Below, piece after piece: positions 32,932 through 42,784 of a DNA stretch of 64,000 nt (the first letter of the stretch is position 1; every line of letters starts with the position of its first letter). Under the pieces are notes generated by a model. The model was not told the origin of the DNA and did no database searches. It saw only the letters and a program-made list of their open reading frames with translations. The stretch is from Daejeonella oryzae DSM 19973 (GTDB lineage: Bacteria; Bacteroidota; Bacteroidia; Sphingobacteriales; Sphingobacteriaceae). The stretch is taken from NCBI RefSeq assembly GCF_000422945.1, contig NZ_AUHA01000002.1, positions 1,523,646-1,587,645 of the forward strand. The letters are read 5' to 3'. A program made the position numbers and the translations under genes.

Positions 32932-33657
32932 ATGCGAACCAACCGTTTTATTCTTCCTTCGCTGATAATGGGCCTGGCCCTTGTTATCTCCACATTTGTT
33001 TTCTCCGGAACCTGGCGCAAAATTAAGAGCGAAAACCAAACGATTAACGTTACCGGATCGGCAAAGAAAGTGATTGTTTCAGACCTCGGTATTTTAAGAG
33101 GAACCTTAAGTGCTGAAGCTGTTACTGCCAGCGATGCTTATAAAGCCCTTCAAGCTCAAAAACCGATTTTAATAGATTATATCAGGTCGAAAGGTTTTAA
33201 TTCAGATAAGATCAATTTCCAGACAATCAATAATTATCCGAATTATGAATTTAATCAAAATGGCCAGCAAACCCGGGTACGCTCATTTACAGCTTCGCAA
33301 TCATTAGATATACAGTCGCCCGATGTGAATCTGATCAAAGCACTATCTCTGGAAATAAGTTCACTGGTAGAAAGAGGAATAAGTTTCCAGGTTAATCAGC
33401 CTGAATTTTATTATACCAAATTGGGCGATATAAAGATTGAGATACAGGCCGAAGCAGCAAAAGATGCCATGATCCGCGGGCAGCGAATAGCAAAGGCTAC
33501 AGGTCGTGAACTTGGAACTTTAAAAACTGCACGAATGGGTGTACTTCAAATCACTCCTGAAAATTCAAACATGACTTCAGATTATGGTATTAACGATGCC
33601 AGTTCTATTAGAAAAGAAATTACCGCGGTAGTAAATGCTAATTTTGAAATTGATTAA
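32932..33657 (+). CDS. SIMPL (DUF541) domain protein
   Basis: 241 residues. An N-terminal hydrophobic segment (residues about 8-26) anchors or exports it; then the SIMPL domain: INVTGSAKKVIVSDLGILRGTLSAEAVTASDAYKALQ, and AAKDAMIRGQRIAKATGRELGTLKTARMGVLQITP. SIMPL proteins are oligomeric periplasmic or outer-membrane-associated proteins, in some bacteria linked to oxidative stress. The next gene starts 3 nt after its stop, so they are coupled. Confidence 0.88.
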   Translation: MRTNRFILPSLIMGLALVISTFVFSGTWRKIKSENQTINVTGSAKKVIVSDLGILRGTLSAEAVTASDAYKALQAQKPILIDYIRSKGFNSDKINFQTINNYPNYEFNQNGQQTRVRSFTASQSLDIQSPDVNLIKALSLEISSLVERGISFQVNQPEFYYTKLGDIKIEIQAEAAKDAMIRGQRIAKATGRELGTLKTARMGVLQITPENSNMTSDYGINDASSIRKEITAVVNANFEID

Positions 33658-33660
33658 CTG

Positions 33661-34035
33661 ATGAAACTAGCAGGCTTTGTAATCTGTTTAATCATTTTCG
33701 GATGCTCAAAAAAAGATCAACCGGATTTGGGGGCAAAAATGGGAGAAATATATTCCATAAAATCATTAAGCAATATATCATTAGGACAAACAGATACTAT
33801 TACCGTAAGCTTTGGCGGTGGAAGCGGTTGTTCGTCTGCTCATCACTTAGAAGCCAAAATAATTGAAAATACTATTTCTTTTACGGCATATTACGTAGAT
33901 CCTCCTGACGATCGTGTTTGTCCGGCAGTGGTTCCTACTCATCAATTAAAATATTTTTTTAAACCCGGTTCTAAGGGAATCTATACATACAAATCTGCAA
34001 ATAACTCAGTTTCTACTGCAAGTACGGTAAATTAA
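33661..34035 (+). CDS. Predicted small lipoprotein
   Basis: 124 residues. Residues 1-15 form a lipoprotein signal with lipobox IIFGC, cleaved before Cys15; the following SKKDQPD would send it to the periplasm or outer membrane. The mature part is beta-rich with cysteines at GSGCSSAHH and DRVCPAV, possibly a disulfide. Starts 3 nt after the SIMPL gene. No family recognised. Confidence 0.7.
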   Translation: MKLAGFVICLIIFGCSKKDQPDLGAKMGEIYSIKSLSNISLGQTDTITVSFGGGSGCSSAHHLEAKIIENTISFTAYYVDPPDDRVCPAVVPTHQLKYFFKPGSKGIYTYKSANNSVSTASTVN

Positions 34036-34094
34036 TTCAACCCAATAATCCGGATACTGATCAATCCCGATTTAATAGCACATTCTTAAATTTT

Positions 34095-36182
34095 ATGCCC
34101 TTATTATTTCAGCTTCAATTTACGGGATCGATTTTTTTGTGGCTTATCGCATGTATTGCATTGGGAATTGCATATGCATTTCTGCTGTATCCATTGAATT
34201 CAAAATTAGATAAAAAAGTTAAGTATGGACTTTTTGCAATACGGGCTCTGGTTGTAAGTGTTCTTTCATTTCTGCTGTTTGCCCCCTTGCTTAAAACCCT
34301 AAGTAAAACTCTGGAAAAACCCCTGATTATTTTAGTTCAGGATAATTCGGCCTCCATAAAAGTTTCAAAGGCACCTGATTTTGATCCAGGTAAATTCCTG
34401 AAGCAGTACAAAAACATCTCGGAAGAACTTTCAAAGGAATATGAAGTCAGGGAATTTAATTTTGACATGCAGGTTCGGGATGGCTTAAAAGCTGAATACA
34501 ACGGACAGTTGAGTAATATTTCTGAAGTTTTCCGGATGATTAATGACCGTTACGCCAACCGGAATATTGGCGCAGTTTTAATTGCTACTGATGGAATTTA
34601 TAACCGGGGAAGTAATCCGCTCTATGAAATTAAGAATCTAAAAGCTCCGATTTACACTATTGCCTTGGGTGATACCATCCCTAAAAAGGATATTCTCATT
34701 GCCAATACCAATTATAACAACATCGCGTATCTGGGAAATAATTTCCAGATAGAAGTAAGCATAGAAGCATATCAAAGCGCAGGTAGTACCAGCCGGCTCA
34801 GTATTTCGGATGATTCTGGCGTTCTATTTTCCAAAAATATAACTATTAACTCCGCTGAGTTCAGGCAAACTATACCTTTAAACTTACCGGCTAAGAGAAA
34901 AGGAATTCAGCGATACCAGATCAGTGTTTCTTCTATATCGGGCGAGCTTTCTCTTGAAAATAATAAGCAGACGATATTTGTTGAGGTGCTGGATGGCCGG
35001 CAGGAGGTACTTATTATCGCGAATGCGCCGCACCCCGATGTGGCTGCCATACGGCAATCAATTGAAATAAATAAAGATTACCGTGTAAAAGTTGCTTTTA
35101 CGGATGATGTTCAGAATAAAGATATTCAGGATGCCGGACTGGTTATTTTACATCAGTTGCCATCGGTAAGCAACCATGCCCGTAGGATTCTGGATCAGCT
35201 TAAATCCAAATCATTGTTATTTATTCTGGGCGCCCAAAGCAGCAGCAGTTTATTTTCATCATCTCAGGGAGTTTTAACAATAGTTTCTTCGGGCAGTTCT
35301 CAGGAAGCCAGAGTGAAGATTCAGCCTGATTTTTATGGCTTCTCCCTAAGTGAAAACTTACAGAAAAAACTTTTGGATTTTGCTCCCTTAGTTGTCCCTT
35401 TCGGGAATTATGCAATTAAAGGACAAGCTGTAGCTGTTTTAAATCAGAAGATTGGGAATATAGATACAGCAATGCCTTTGTTGCTATTAGGAAATGATGC
35501 GGAAAGGAAAACCGGGGTTTTAGCGGGCGAGGGGTTGTGGCGCTGGCGCCTGGAAGAATTTGCAGCTAACGGGAATCACGATGCAGTGAATGAATTATTG
35601 GGCAAAACGGTTCAGTATCTTTCCAGTCGTGATGATAAGCGGAAATTTAGGGTATACACGGGCAAAAAGTCATTTGATGAAAATGAGCCGGTTGTTTTTA
35701 ATGCTGAATTATACAACGATTCCTACGAACTAATAAATACTCCCGACGTGAAATTATCCGTGAAAAGCAAGTCGGGCAAAAAATATAGTTATCTGTTTTC
35801 CCGGAGTGGGAATGCATATCTGCTTGATGCAGGAGTATTGCCCTCCGGTGAATATACGTATCAGGGCAACACAACTTTGGGGTCTAAAAGGCATGAATCC
35901 GGCGGGCAGTTTGTAGTGAGCCGGCAGCAAACGGAACTTCAGCAAACTACAGCAAATCACCAGCTTTTATATTCACTGGCTAAGCAGGGCGGAGGCTCGA
36001 TGATTTTTCCGGATGAATTATCTCAGATTCCTACGCTGCTTAAAAGCAATGAAAATGTTAAGACAATATCTTACGAAGGAAGAAAATATGAAGAAATGAT
36101 CAATTTAAAGATCATTTTCTTTTTGATAATATGCTTGCTGAGTATAGAATGGTTTTCACGAAAGCGAAACGGAGAGATTTAG
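34095..36182 (+). CDS. Membrane protein with degenerate von Willebrand A-like domain
   Basis: 695 residues. Two N-terminal membrane helices (residues about 10-34 and 44-64), a periplasmic region and one C-terminal helix (residues about 670-688) ending in a basic tail. The region after helix 2 begins LIILVQDNSASIKVSK (DxSxS of a MIDAS) and later has GAVLIATDGIYNRGS (the T-D metal motif), as in VWA/Bat-like proteins of this phylum. The middle is beta-rich with no catalytic motif. Role unknown, possibly aerotolerance or envelope function by analogy with BatA. Its stop overlaps the convergent stop of ftsB by 3 nt. Confidence 0.72.
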   Translation: MPLLFQLQFTGSIFLWLIACIALGIAYAFLLYPLNSKLDKKVKYGLFAIRALVVSVLSFLLFAPLLKTLSKTLEKPLIILVQDNSASIKVSKAPDFDPGKFLKQYKNISEELSKEYEVREFNFDMQVRDGLKAEYNGQLSNISEVFRMINDRYANRNIGAVLIATDGIYNRGSNPLYEIKNLKAPIYTIALGDTIPKKDILIANTNYNNIAYLGNNFQIEVSIEAYQSAGSTSRLSISDDSGVLFSKNITINSAEFRQTIPLNLPAKRKGIQRYQISVSSISGELSLENNKQTIFVEVLDGRQEVLIIANAPHPDVAAIRQSIEINKDYRVKVAFTDDVQNKDIQDAGLVILHQLPSVSNHARRILDQLKSKSLLFILGAQSSSSLFSSSQGVLTIVSSGSSQEARVKIQPDFYGFSLSENLQKKLLDFAPLVVPFGNYAIKGQAVAVLNQKIGNIDTAMPLLLLGNDAERKTGVLAGEGLWRWRLEEFAANGNHDAVNELLGKTVQYLSSRDDKRKFRVYTGKKSFDENEPVVFNAELYNDSYELINTPDVKLSVKSKSGKKYSYLFSRSGNAYLLDAGVLPSGEYTYQGNTTLGSKRHESGGQFVVSRQQTELQQTTANHQLLYSLAKQGGGSMIFPDELSQIPTLLKSNENVKTISYEGRKYEEMINLKIIFFLIICLLSIEWFSRKRNGEI

Positions 36183-36493
36183 AAAAAGGATTTAGATTTT
36201 TTTTCTTCCTCTTTTATGATCACAAAAACATCTTCGTTCTCTTTTTTCATCAGATATTTTTCGCGGGCAAATTTTTCAAGCTTTTCTTTGTTGGTACTCA
36301 GCTCATCCAGATCGGTTATGGCCTTTTCGGTTTCTATTAAATAAAACTCTTTTTCTGCCTGTAATTTATTCAGCTGTGTACGATAATCATATTGAGACAT
36401 CAGATCATTCCGGTCAAAAAACAACATCCACACCACAAAAGCAATGCTTACTATTAAATATTTATTCCGAAGGGTTTCGATCAGCCGGTTCAT
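36179..36493 (-). CDS. FtsB/DivIC family cell-division protein
   Basis: 104 residues: one N-terminal membrane helix (YLIVSIAFVVWMLFF), then a coiled coil (LNKLQAEKEFYLIETEKAITDLDEL) and LEKFAREKYLMKKENEDVFVI, the septum-initiator signature. It bridges FtsQ and FtsL in the divisome. Lies 135 nt downstream of eno on the same strand, with a terminator-like hairpin between them. The stop codons of this gene and the convergent VWA gene overlap (36179-36182). Confidence 0.87.
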   Translation of the reverse strand: MNRLIETLRNKYLIVSIAFVVWMLFFDRNDLMSQYDYRTQLNKLQAEKEFYLIETEKAITDLDELSTNKEKLEKFAREKYLMKKENEDVFVIIKEEEKKSKSFF

Positions 36494-36581
36494 TTACACA
36501 AATTAACTAAAAAACATCCGCAATATTAGTAGTCTGGATGTTTATCTTAATTTTTAAAGCTTTAAAAAAAATTAATAAAAA

Positions 36582-36609
36582 AAGGAGCCTCCCGGCCGGG
36601 ACGCTCCTT
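36582..36609 (-). terminator. Terminator of eno
   Basis: GGAGC..CCCGG / CCGGG..GCTCC with one internal mismatch pair, followed on the minus strand by T-rich sequence (TTTTTTATTAATTTTTTT). Confidence 0.78.
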
Positions 36610-36628
36610 CATAAGATTATAGCAAAAA

Positions 36629-37936
<1,308 letters not shown>

Positions 37937-37957
37937 TTATACCTGATAAAACAAAAA

Positions 37958-37984
37958 GTCTTAGTGTAAGAAAAACACTAAGAC
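37958..37984 (-). terminator. Terminator of carA
   Basis: GTCTTAGTGT / ACACTAAGAC perfect stem with a 7-nt loop; on the minus strand followed by TTTTTG. Lies 131 nt after the carA stop and 33 nt before the eno start. Confidence 0.8.
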
Positions 37985-38115
37985 CTTATCTATTCAAAAT
38001 TACTGTTTTTCAAATGAATGTTAAAACAATAACCGCTAAATTATATACGAAAATTAATCAGTTAAACTTTTTACCCATTAAATGTGGATTAGGATACCAT
38101 TAAAAGTAAATTCGA

Positions 38116-39219
38116 TTAATTTTTATTCATCATGCTAATAAAATCATCAAACAGGTATCGTGAATCATGCGGGCCGGGTGATGACTCCGGATGATATTGT
38201 ACCGAAAATGCATTTTTCCCTTTGACTCTTAAACCTTCTATGCTGTGATCATTTAGATTAATATGAGTGATTTCTATCTTATCAGATTTTTTAACATCCT
38301 CAGGAATAACACCGAACCCATGATTTTGGGAAGTTACCTCACAATGATCTTTGATTATATTTTTTACCGGATGGTTCAGACCACGGTGGCCGTTAAACAT
38401 TTTCATGGTGCCGATGCCGTTTGCCAGTGCAAGCAACTGATGACCCAGACATATTCCGAACAATGGTTTTTCTGAGGCCAGAATTTCTTTCACAGTATCC
38501 ACTGCGTAAGCCATTGCTGACGGATCGCCCGGACCATTTGAAATAAAATATCCATCGGGGTTCCATTTTTCCATTTCCTTGAAAGTTGTTTTGGCAGGAA
38601 AAACCTTGGCATAAACTTCTCTCTCGTCAAAATTGCGGAGGATGTTTTTCTTCACGCCTAGATCCAGAACGGCTACACGGTGAGCCGCATGTTCATTGCC
38701 GTAGAAATAGCTTTCTTTTGTTGAAACTTTGGAAGATAACTCCAACCCTTCCATAGAAGGAACAGCGGCTAATTTTTCTTTAAGCAGGTTAATGTCCAGA
38801 ATTTCGGAAGAAATAATGGCATTCATAGCTCCTTTATCGCGGATATGTCTAACCAGAGAGCGTGTATCGACATCAGAAATTCCAACAATATTTTCTTCCT
38901 GAAAGTAATTCTGTATAGAAGTATCAGCCTGACTGCGGCTGTAGGCAATATTGAAATTTTTACAAACCAATCCGGCAATTTTAATATCTCCTGATTCTAC
39001 TTCTTCCTGATTAATGCCGTAATTTCCAATGTGTGCATTGGTAGTTACCATGATCTGACCGAAATATGAAGGGTCTGTGAAAATCTCCTGGTAACCGGTC
39101 ATGCCGGTATTAAAACAAATTTCACCGGTAGTGGTGCCGATTTTACCGGCAGCTTTTCCGTGATATACTGTACCGTCTTCCAGAAGTAATACTGCAGGTA
39201 GTTTTGTGTAATTAATCAT
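38116..39219 (-). CDS. carA: Carbamoyl-phosphate synthase small (glutaminase) subunit
   Basis: 367 residues. N-terminal CPSase_sm_chain domain (LLLEDGTVYHGKAAG, GEICFNTGMTGYQEIFTDPSY) and C-terminal class I glutamine amidotransferase with GICLGHQLLALA (catalytic Cys) and FSVQYHPESSPG (His, Glu). Supplies ammonia to the large subunit for pyrimidines and arginine. carB is not adjacent. A TAGCTTTG element about 110 nt upstream on the minus strand implies a leader of roughly 100 nt. Confidence 0.95.
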   Translation of the reverse strand: MINYTKLPAVLLLEDGTVYHGKAAGKIGTTTGEICFNTGMTGYQEIFTDPSYFGQIMVTTNAHIGNYGINQEEVESGDIKIAGLVCKNFNIAYSRSQADTSIQNYFQEENIVGISDVDTRSLVRHIRDKGAMNAIISSEILDINLLKEKLAAVPSMEGLELSSKVSTKESYFYGNEHAAHRVAVLDLGVKKNILRNFDEREVYAKVFPAKTTFKEMEKWNPDGYFISNGPGDPSAMAYAVDTVKEILASEKPLFGICLGHQLLALANGIGTMKMFNGHRGLNHPVKNIIKDHCEVTSQNHGFGVIPEDVKKSDKIEITHINLNDHSIEGLRVKGKNAFSVQYHPESSPGPHDSRYLFDDFISMMNKN

Positions 39220-39328
39220 TTAATATGGGAATTGAATTTGAAAAAAAGAGGAATGGAGTATTCCCGGAAGAAATTCCGTTACTGCTGAACCATATGCTGA
39301 AGTGTATAACTTCATCTTTCACGGGGGA

Positions 39329-39336
39329 CAAAGCTA
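39329..39336 (-). promoter_or_regulatory. -7 element for carA
   Basis: TAGCTTTG on the minus strand, about 110 nt from the start codon; the implied leader of about 100 nt is longer than for neighbouring genes. Confidence 0.55.
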
Positions 39337-39735
39337 CACTTTTTGAAGTAGAGATAAATGGAATTTGGTAAATTTTATACATCCTGAATACGCAGGCAGG
39401 AATGATTTGTAATTGAATTAATGGTTAAGAAAAATTCGACATCACCTGAGGCATTTTCCCAGGAATTTTTGATTCATAAATAGATACCTTTTATCAGTGA
39501 TATTATGAAGGGCTTTAACATCAAAGTTCCCCCTTCATAATCCTTCATAAAACCAGCTGACATGAAAATATTAATGTATGGAGTATTCCCCATTACAATT
39601 CTAAAAAGCAATGCGAAAACAACAACTTGCGTACATGCTACTATAAATCTGATTGTTTGAATATTATCCAAACTTTATTTAATGTCTGAACATACAAGTA
39701 GCGTATTTATTTAATATCAATTTATAGTTTAATTC

Positions 39736-39743
39736 TACCTTTG
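39736..39743 (+). promoter_or_regulatory. -7 element for panB
   Basis: TACCTTTG, 24 nt before the ATG. Confidence 0.6.
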
Positions 39744-39767
39744 CTTTATTTTCATTAAAATTAGATC

Positions 39768-40583
39768 ATGTCTGTCCACAAAGAAATAAAAAGAATAACA
39801 ACCAATACCTTACAGGAAATGAAGCAAAATGGAGAGAAAATAGCCATGCTTACTTCTTATGATTTCTCTATGGCCACTATAGTAGACGATGGAGGTATTG
39901 ACGTTATTCTGGTTGGAGATTCGGCCTCAAATGTGATGGCCGGGCATGAAACTACGTTACCTATCACCCTTGATCAGATGATCTATCATGCAGCTTCCGT
40001 GGTAAGGGCGGTGAAACGGGCTTTGGTAGTTGTAGATCTTCCCTTTGGTTCTTACCAGGGAAATTCAAAGGAGGCGCTTAATTCGGCTATCCGCATCATG
40101 AAAGAATCCGGTGCCCATGCCGTAAAACTGGAAGGCGGATCTGAAGTGAAAGAATCTATTGACAGAATTATTACAGCAGGTATTCCCGTTATGGGACATC
40201 TGGGACTAACTCCTCAGTCTATTTACAAGTTTGGAACGTATACCGTTAGAGCCAAGGAAGAAGCCGAAGCTAAAAGATTAAAAGAAGATATTATGGTACT
40301 TCAGCAGGCAGGATGTTTTTCAGTAGTATTGGAAAAAATTCCGGCCAGTCTTGCAAAAGAAGTTACCGCAAGTGTTAAAATTCCCACCATCGGAATTGGT
40401 GCCGGCAAGCATTGCGATGGACAGGTATTGGTTATAAATGATATGATTGGATTAACCAAAGGATTTCATCCCCGGTTTTTAAGGCAGTACCTTAATTTAT
40501 TTGAAGAAATTTCCGGAGCCGTAAAAGCATACGTAAAGGATGTTAAGGATGCCGATTTTCCAAGCGAAAAGGAACAATACTAA
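39768..40583 (+). CDS. panB: 3-methyl-2-oxobutanoate hydroxymethyltransferase
   Basis: 271 residues. First step of pantothenate synthesis: adds a hydroxymethyl group from methylene-THF to ketoisovalerate. Motifs: [75 protein letters not shown], and [23 protein letters not shown]. Normal length. It leads a run of four same-strand genes with 70-77 nt gaps, but the gaps are large enough for separate promoters. Confidence 0.96.
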   Translation: MSVHKEIKRITTNTLQEMKQNGEKIAMLTSYDFSMATIVDDGGIDVILVGDSASNVMAGHETTLPITLDQMIYHAASVVRAVKRALVVVDLPFGSYQGNSKEALNSAIRIMKESGAHAVKLEGGSEVKESIDRIITAGIPVMGHLGLTPQSIYKFGTYTVRAKEEAEAKRLKEDIMVLQQAGCFSVVLEKIPASLAKEVTASVKIPTIGIGAGKHCDGQVLVINDMIGLTKGFHPRFLRQYLNLFEEISGAVKAYVKDVKDADFPSEKEQY

Positions 40584-40654
40584 ATTCTAGCCAGATACTC
40601 ACGATTAAAAAGGGTATAGGACGTCTATATTCATGACGTTAATTTTTAAAATTT

Positions 40655-41392
40655 ATGAATAAACCTGAATACAAGAAGGTGAAATTTCCACCCGCAGTAT
40701 CTGATGTGACTGATGAAGATATTTTATTTGAGGATAATCACTTAATTGCTGTAAATAAGCGGGCAGGGGATATTGTGCAAGTTGATTCAACCGGAGATGA
40801 ATCCCTGGATGAGAAAGTAAAAAAATATATTGCTAAAAAATATAATAAGCCCAATGGCGCTTTTTTGGGAGTGGTTCACCGCCTGGACCGTCCGGTAAGC
40901 GGAGTTATTCTGTTTGCTAAAACAAGTAAGGCTCTGGATAGGGTGAACAAAAAATTTAAGGAGCGTGAAATGAAAAAGACGTATTGGGCCGTAGTGCGCA
41001 ATCGTCCCGAAATTCCTGAAGGTAACCTGGTCCACTGGCTGGTTAAAAATCCGCAGAAAAATGTTACCAAAGCATTCGATCATGAAGTAGCCGGAAGCCA
41101 GCGTGCAGAATTAAATTATAAACTGATTGGTGAATTAAATGGGTATTATTTAATAGAAGTTGATCCTATCACCGGCCGTCCTCACCAGATACGGGTTCAG
41201 TTATCCACCTTAAATTGCCCGATTGTGGGCGATAATAAATATGGCTACCCCCGTGGAAGTTTGAAGAAAAGTATATGTCTTCATGCCCGCAAGCTTAGTT
41301 TTTTGCACCCTGTAAAACTCGAACCCGTAGAGATTTTTGCACCTTTGCCTCACGACGGATTTTGGGAAAGATTTGAAACATTTTCCTCCTAA
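40655..41392 (+). CDS. RluA-family pseudouridine synthase
   Basis: 245 residues, no S4 domain. DILFEDNHLIAVNKRAGDIVQ, then the catalytic HRLDRPVSGVILFAKTSKA (Asp), KTYWAVV, and GRPHQIRVQLS. Modifies uridine in rRNA or tRNA; the precise target (RluA, RluC, RluD or TruC type) cannot be set from this sequence alone, though the short form without an S4 domain favours the RluA/TruC side. Confidence 0.92.
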   Translation: MNKPEYKKVKFPPAVSDVTDEDILFEDNHLIAVNKRAGDIVQVDSTGDESLDEKVKKYIAKKYNKPNGAFLGVVHRLDRPVSGVILFAKTSKALDRVNKKFKEREMKKTYWAVVRNRPEIPEGNLVHWLVKNPQKNVTKAFDHEVAGSQRAELNYKLIGELNGYYLIEVDPITGRPHQIRVQLSTLNCPIVGDNKYGYPRGSLKKSICLHARKLSFLHPVKLEPVEIFAPLPHDGFWERFETFSS

Positions 41393-41461
41393 GTTTTCGA
41401 AAAAAAAACTACATTTTTTTCTGATTCTTCTTCTTTGATCTATAAATCTTTATCTTAAAAA

Positions 41462-41881
41462 ATGAAAATTGAATTAAAACGTGTAAATGATGCTGTTCAT
41501 TTTGAAGCAAGCTCACCTTCTTCGACAGTAAAAGTTCAAATAGACGGTTCGCCACAAATTGGCGGACAAGGTTTGGGCGTTAGACCCATGGAAATGGTAT
41601 TAATGGCACTGGCTTCCTGCAGTTCTCTTGATTTGGTGACCATTCTGCAAAAACAAAGACAAGTTATACGGGATTTTTCTGTTTCGGCAGAAGCAGAAAG
41701 AACTGATAAAATTCCGAGTGTGTTTACATCTATTCATATGCTGTTTAGTCTGAAGGGCGAAATAGATCCTGCAAAAGCAGAGAAAGCAGCCGAGCTGGCC
41801 GTAAAAAAATATTGCTCTGTTCACGATATGCTGGTTGCTGCCGGAGTCAAAATCACATATAGCTTAAACATAGAATCATAG
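41462..41881 (+). CDS. OsmC family protein
   Basis: 139 residues. Typical small OsmC/Ohr fold: GGQGLGVRPMEMVLMALASCSSLDLVTILQKQRQ with the first redox Cys in ASCSS, and KKYCSVHDMLVAAGVKITY with the second Cys. Such proteins reduce organic peroxides, although members of the YhfA-like branch have no proven role. Sits between the pseudouridine synthase and YceI genes. Confidence 0.88.
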   Translation: MKIELKRVNDAVHFEASSPSSTVKVQIDGSPQIGGQGLGVRPMEMVLMALASCSSLDLVTILQKQRQVIRDFSVSAEAERTDKIPSVFTSIHMLFSLKGEIDPAKAEKAAELAVKKYCSVHDMLVAAGVKITYSLNIES

Positions 41882-41928
41882 GTTTAATTTCCTGACAATG
41901 CAATTACATGTTTAAACATCTATTTATT

Positions 41929-41936
41929 TAATTTTG
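41929..41936 (+). promoter_or_regulatory. -7 element for the YceI gene
   Basis: TAATTTTG, 22 nt before the ATG at 41959. Confidence 0.5.
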
Positions 41937-41958
41937 TAATGAACTTAAATTAAACAAG

Positions 41959-42501
41959 ATGGAAAGCATTGCAAAAACAAAATGGATAGTAGATCCAACT
42001 CACTCTGAAGTGCACTTTAAAGTGAAGCACTTGGTGATTTCTACCGTAACCGGAACTTTTAAAGTATTCAGCGGGAGTTTGGAAACTGAAAATGATGATT
42101 TCACAGACGCACAGATTAAGTTTTCACTGGATGCAAATTCTGTAGACACCAATCAGACACAAAGAGATGAGCATTTAAAATCGGCCGATTTTTTTGATGC
42201 AGAGAAATTTCCTGAAATTAAATTTCAGTCAAGTTCATTTGAGAAAGATGGGGATGATTATAAATTACTTGGAAATTTGACTATAAAAGATGTAACCAAG
42301 CCGGTAAAATTAGATGTAGAGTTTGGCGGTTCAGCAACCGATTTTTATGGAAACTTAAAAGCAGGATTTGAAGTGTCAGGTAAAATAAACCGTAAGGATT
42401 ATGGCCTGGTATGGAGTGGTGTTACCGAAGCCGGAGCCATTGTAGTTGGAGAGGACATTAAGATAAACGTCAACCTGCAGTTCGCACGTCAGGATTCGTA
42501 A
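41959..42501 (+). CDS. YceI family protein
   Basis: 180 residues, no signal peptide, so cytoplasmic unlike E. coli YceI. Lipocalin-like YceI pattern: WIVDPTHSEVHFKVKHLVISTVTGTFKVFSGSLE, SVDTNQTQRDEHLKSADFFDAEKFPEIKFQSSSF, LTIKDVTKPVKLDVEF and GKINRKDYGLVW. Binds polyprenoid-like lipids in characterised members. Ends the panB-side gene run with a strong terminator and is the last gene before the A+T-rich RHS block. Confidence 0.92.
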   Translation: MESIAKTKWIVDPTHSEVHFKVKHLVISTVTGTFKVFSGSLETENDDFTDAQIKFSLDANSVDTNQTQRDEHLKSADFFDAEKFPEIKFQSSSFEKDGDDYKLLGNLTIKDVTKPVKLDVEFGGSATDFYGNLKAGFEVSGKINRKDYGLVWSGVTEAGAIVVGEDIKINVNLQFARQDS

Positions 42502-42522
42502 TACTTTCAGTTTATATATTTT

Positions 42523-42559
42523 AAAGCAGGTCTAAATTTATTTAGGCCTGCTTTTTTTT
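42523..42559 (+). terminator. Terminator after the YceI gene
   Basis: AAGCAGGTCTAAA / TTTAGGCCTGCTT (one G-T pair) then eight T. The 225 nt beyond, up to 42784, are very A+T-rich and show no gene. Confidence 0.85.
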
Positions 42560-42784
42560 GCGAATTTTTGATCAAATGCGTGAATAATATATTTATTATT
42601 AAGAAATTAATTTCTCATCATGTGTAGATATTTAACAAAATTTATTAATTACTAATTTTATTTTTATAATAAAATTCATTTTTTTTAAATTCAATACTAA
42701 TTCCGAAACCATTCATTTCAACCTAAACTCTATACTTTATTTTAATAATAGCTGAGCAAAGGCAATTGTATTAAATATAGAAAA

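Larger units (their letters stand above)
39220..39767. other. 548-bp intergenic region between carA and panB
   Basis: No gene supported. It contains the carA promoter (39329), a hairpin TTATGAAGGG / CCCTTCATAA (39503-39512 and 39531-39540) with an inner CTTT/AAAG pair, and the panB -7 element (39736). A 65-codon minus-strand ORF (39474-39671) has no recognisable features. Confidence 0.5.

Noticed and set aside
36179..36182. Overlap of convergent stop codons of the VWA-like and FtsB genes
   Set aside because: Common in compact genomes; no sign of further meaning.
39474..39671. Minus-strand 65-codon hydrophobic ORF between carA and panB
   Set aside because: No motif, and it runs through the palindrome; A+T-rich intergenic DNA easily gives hydrophobic ORFs.
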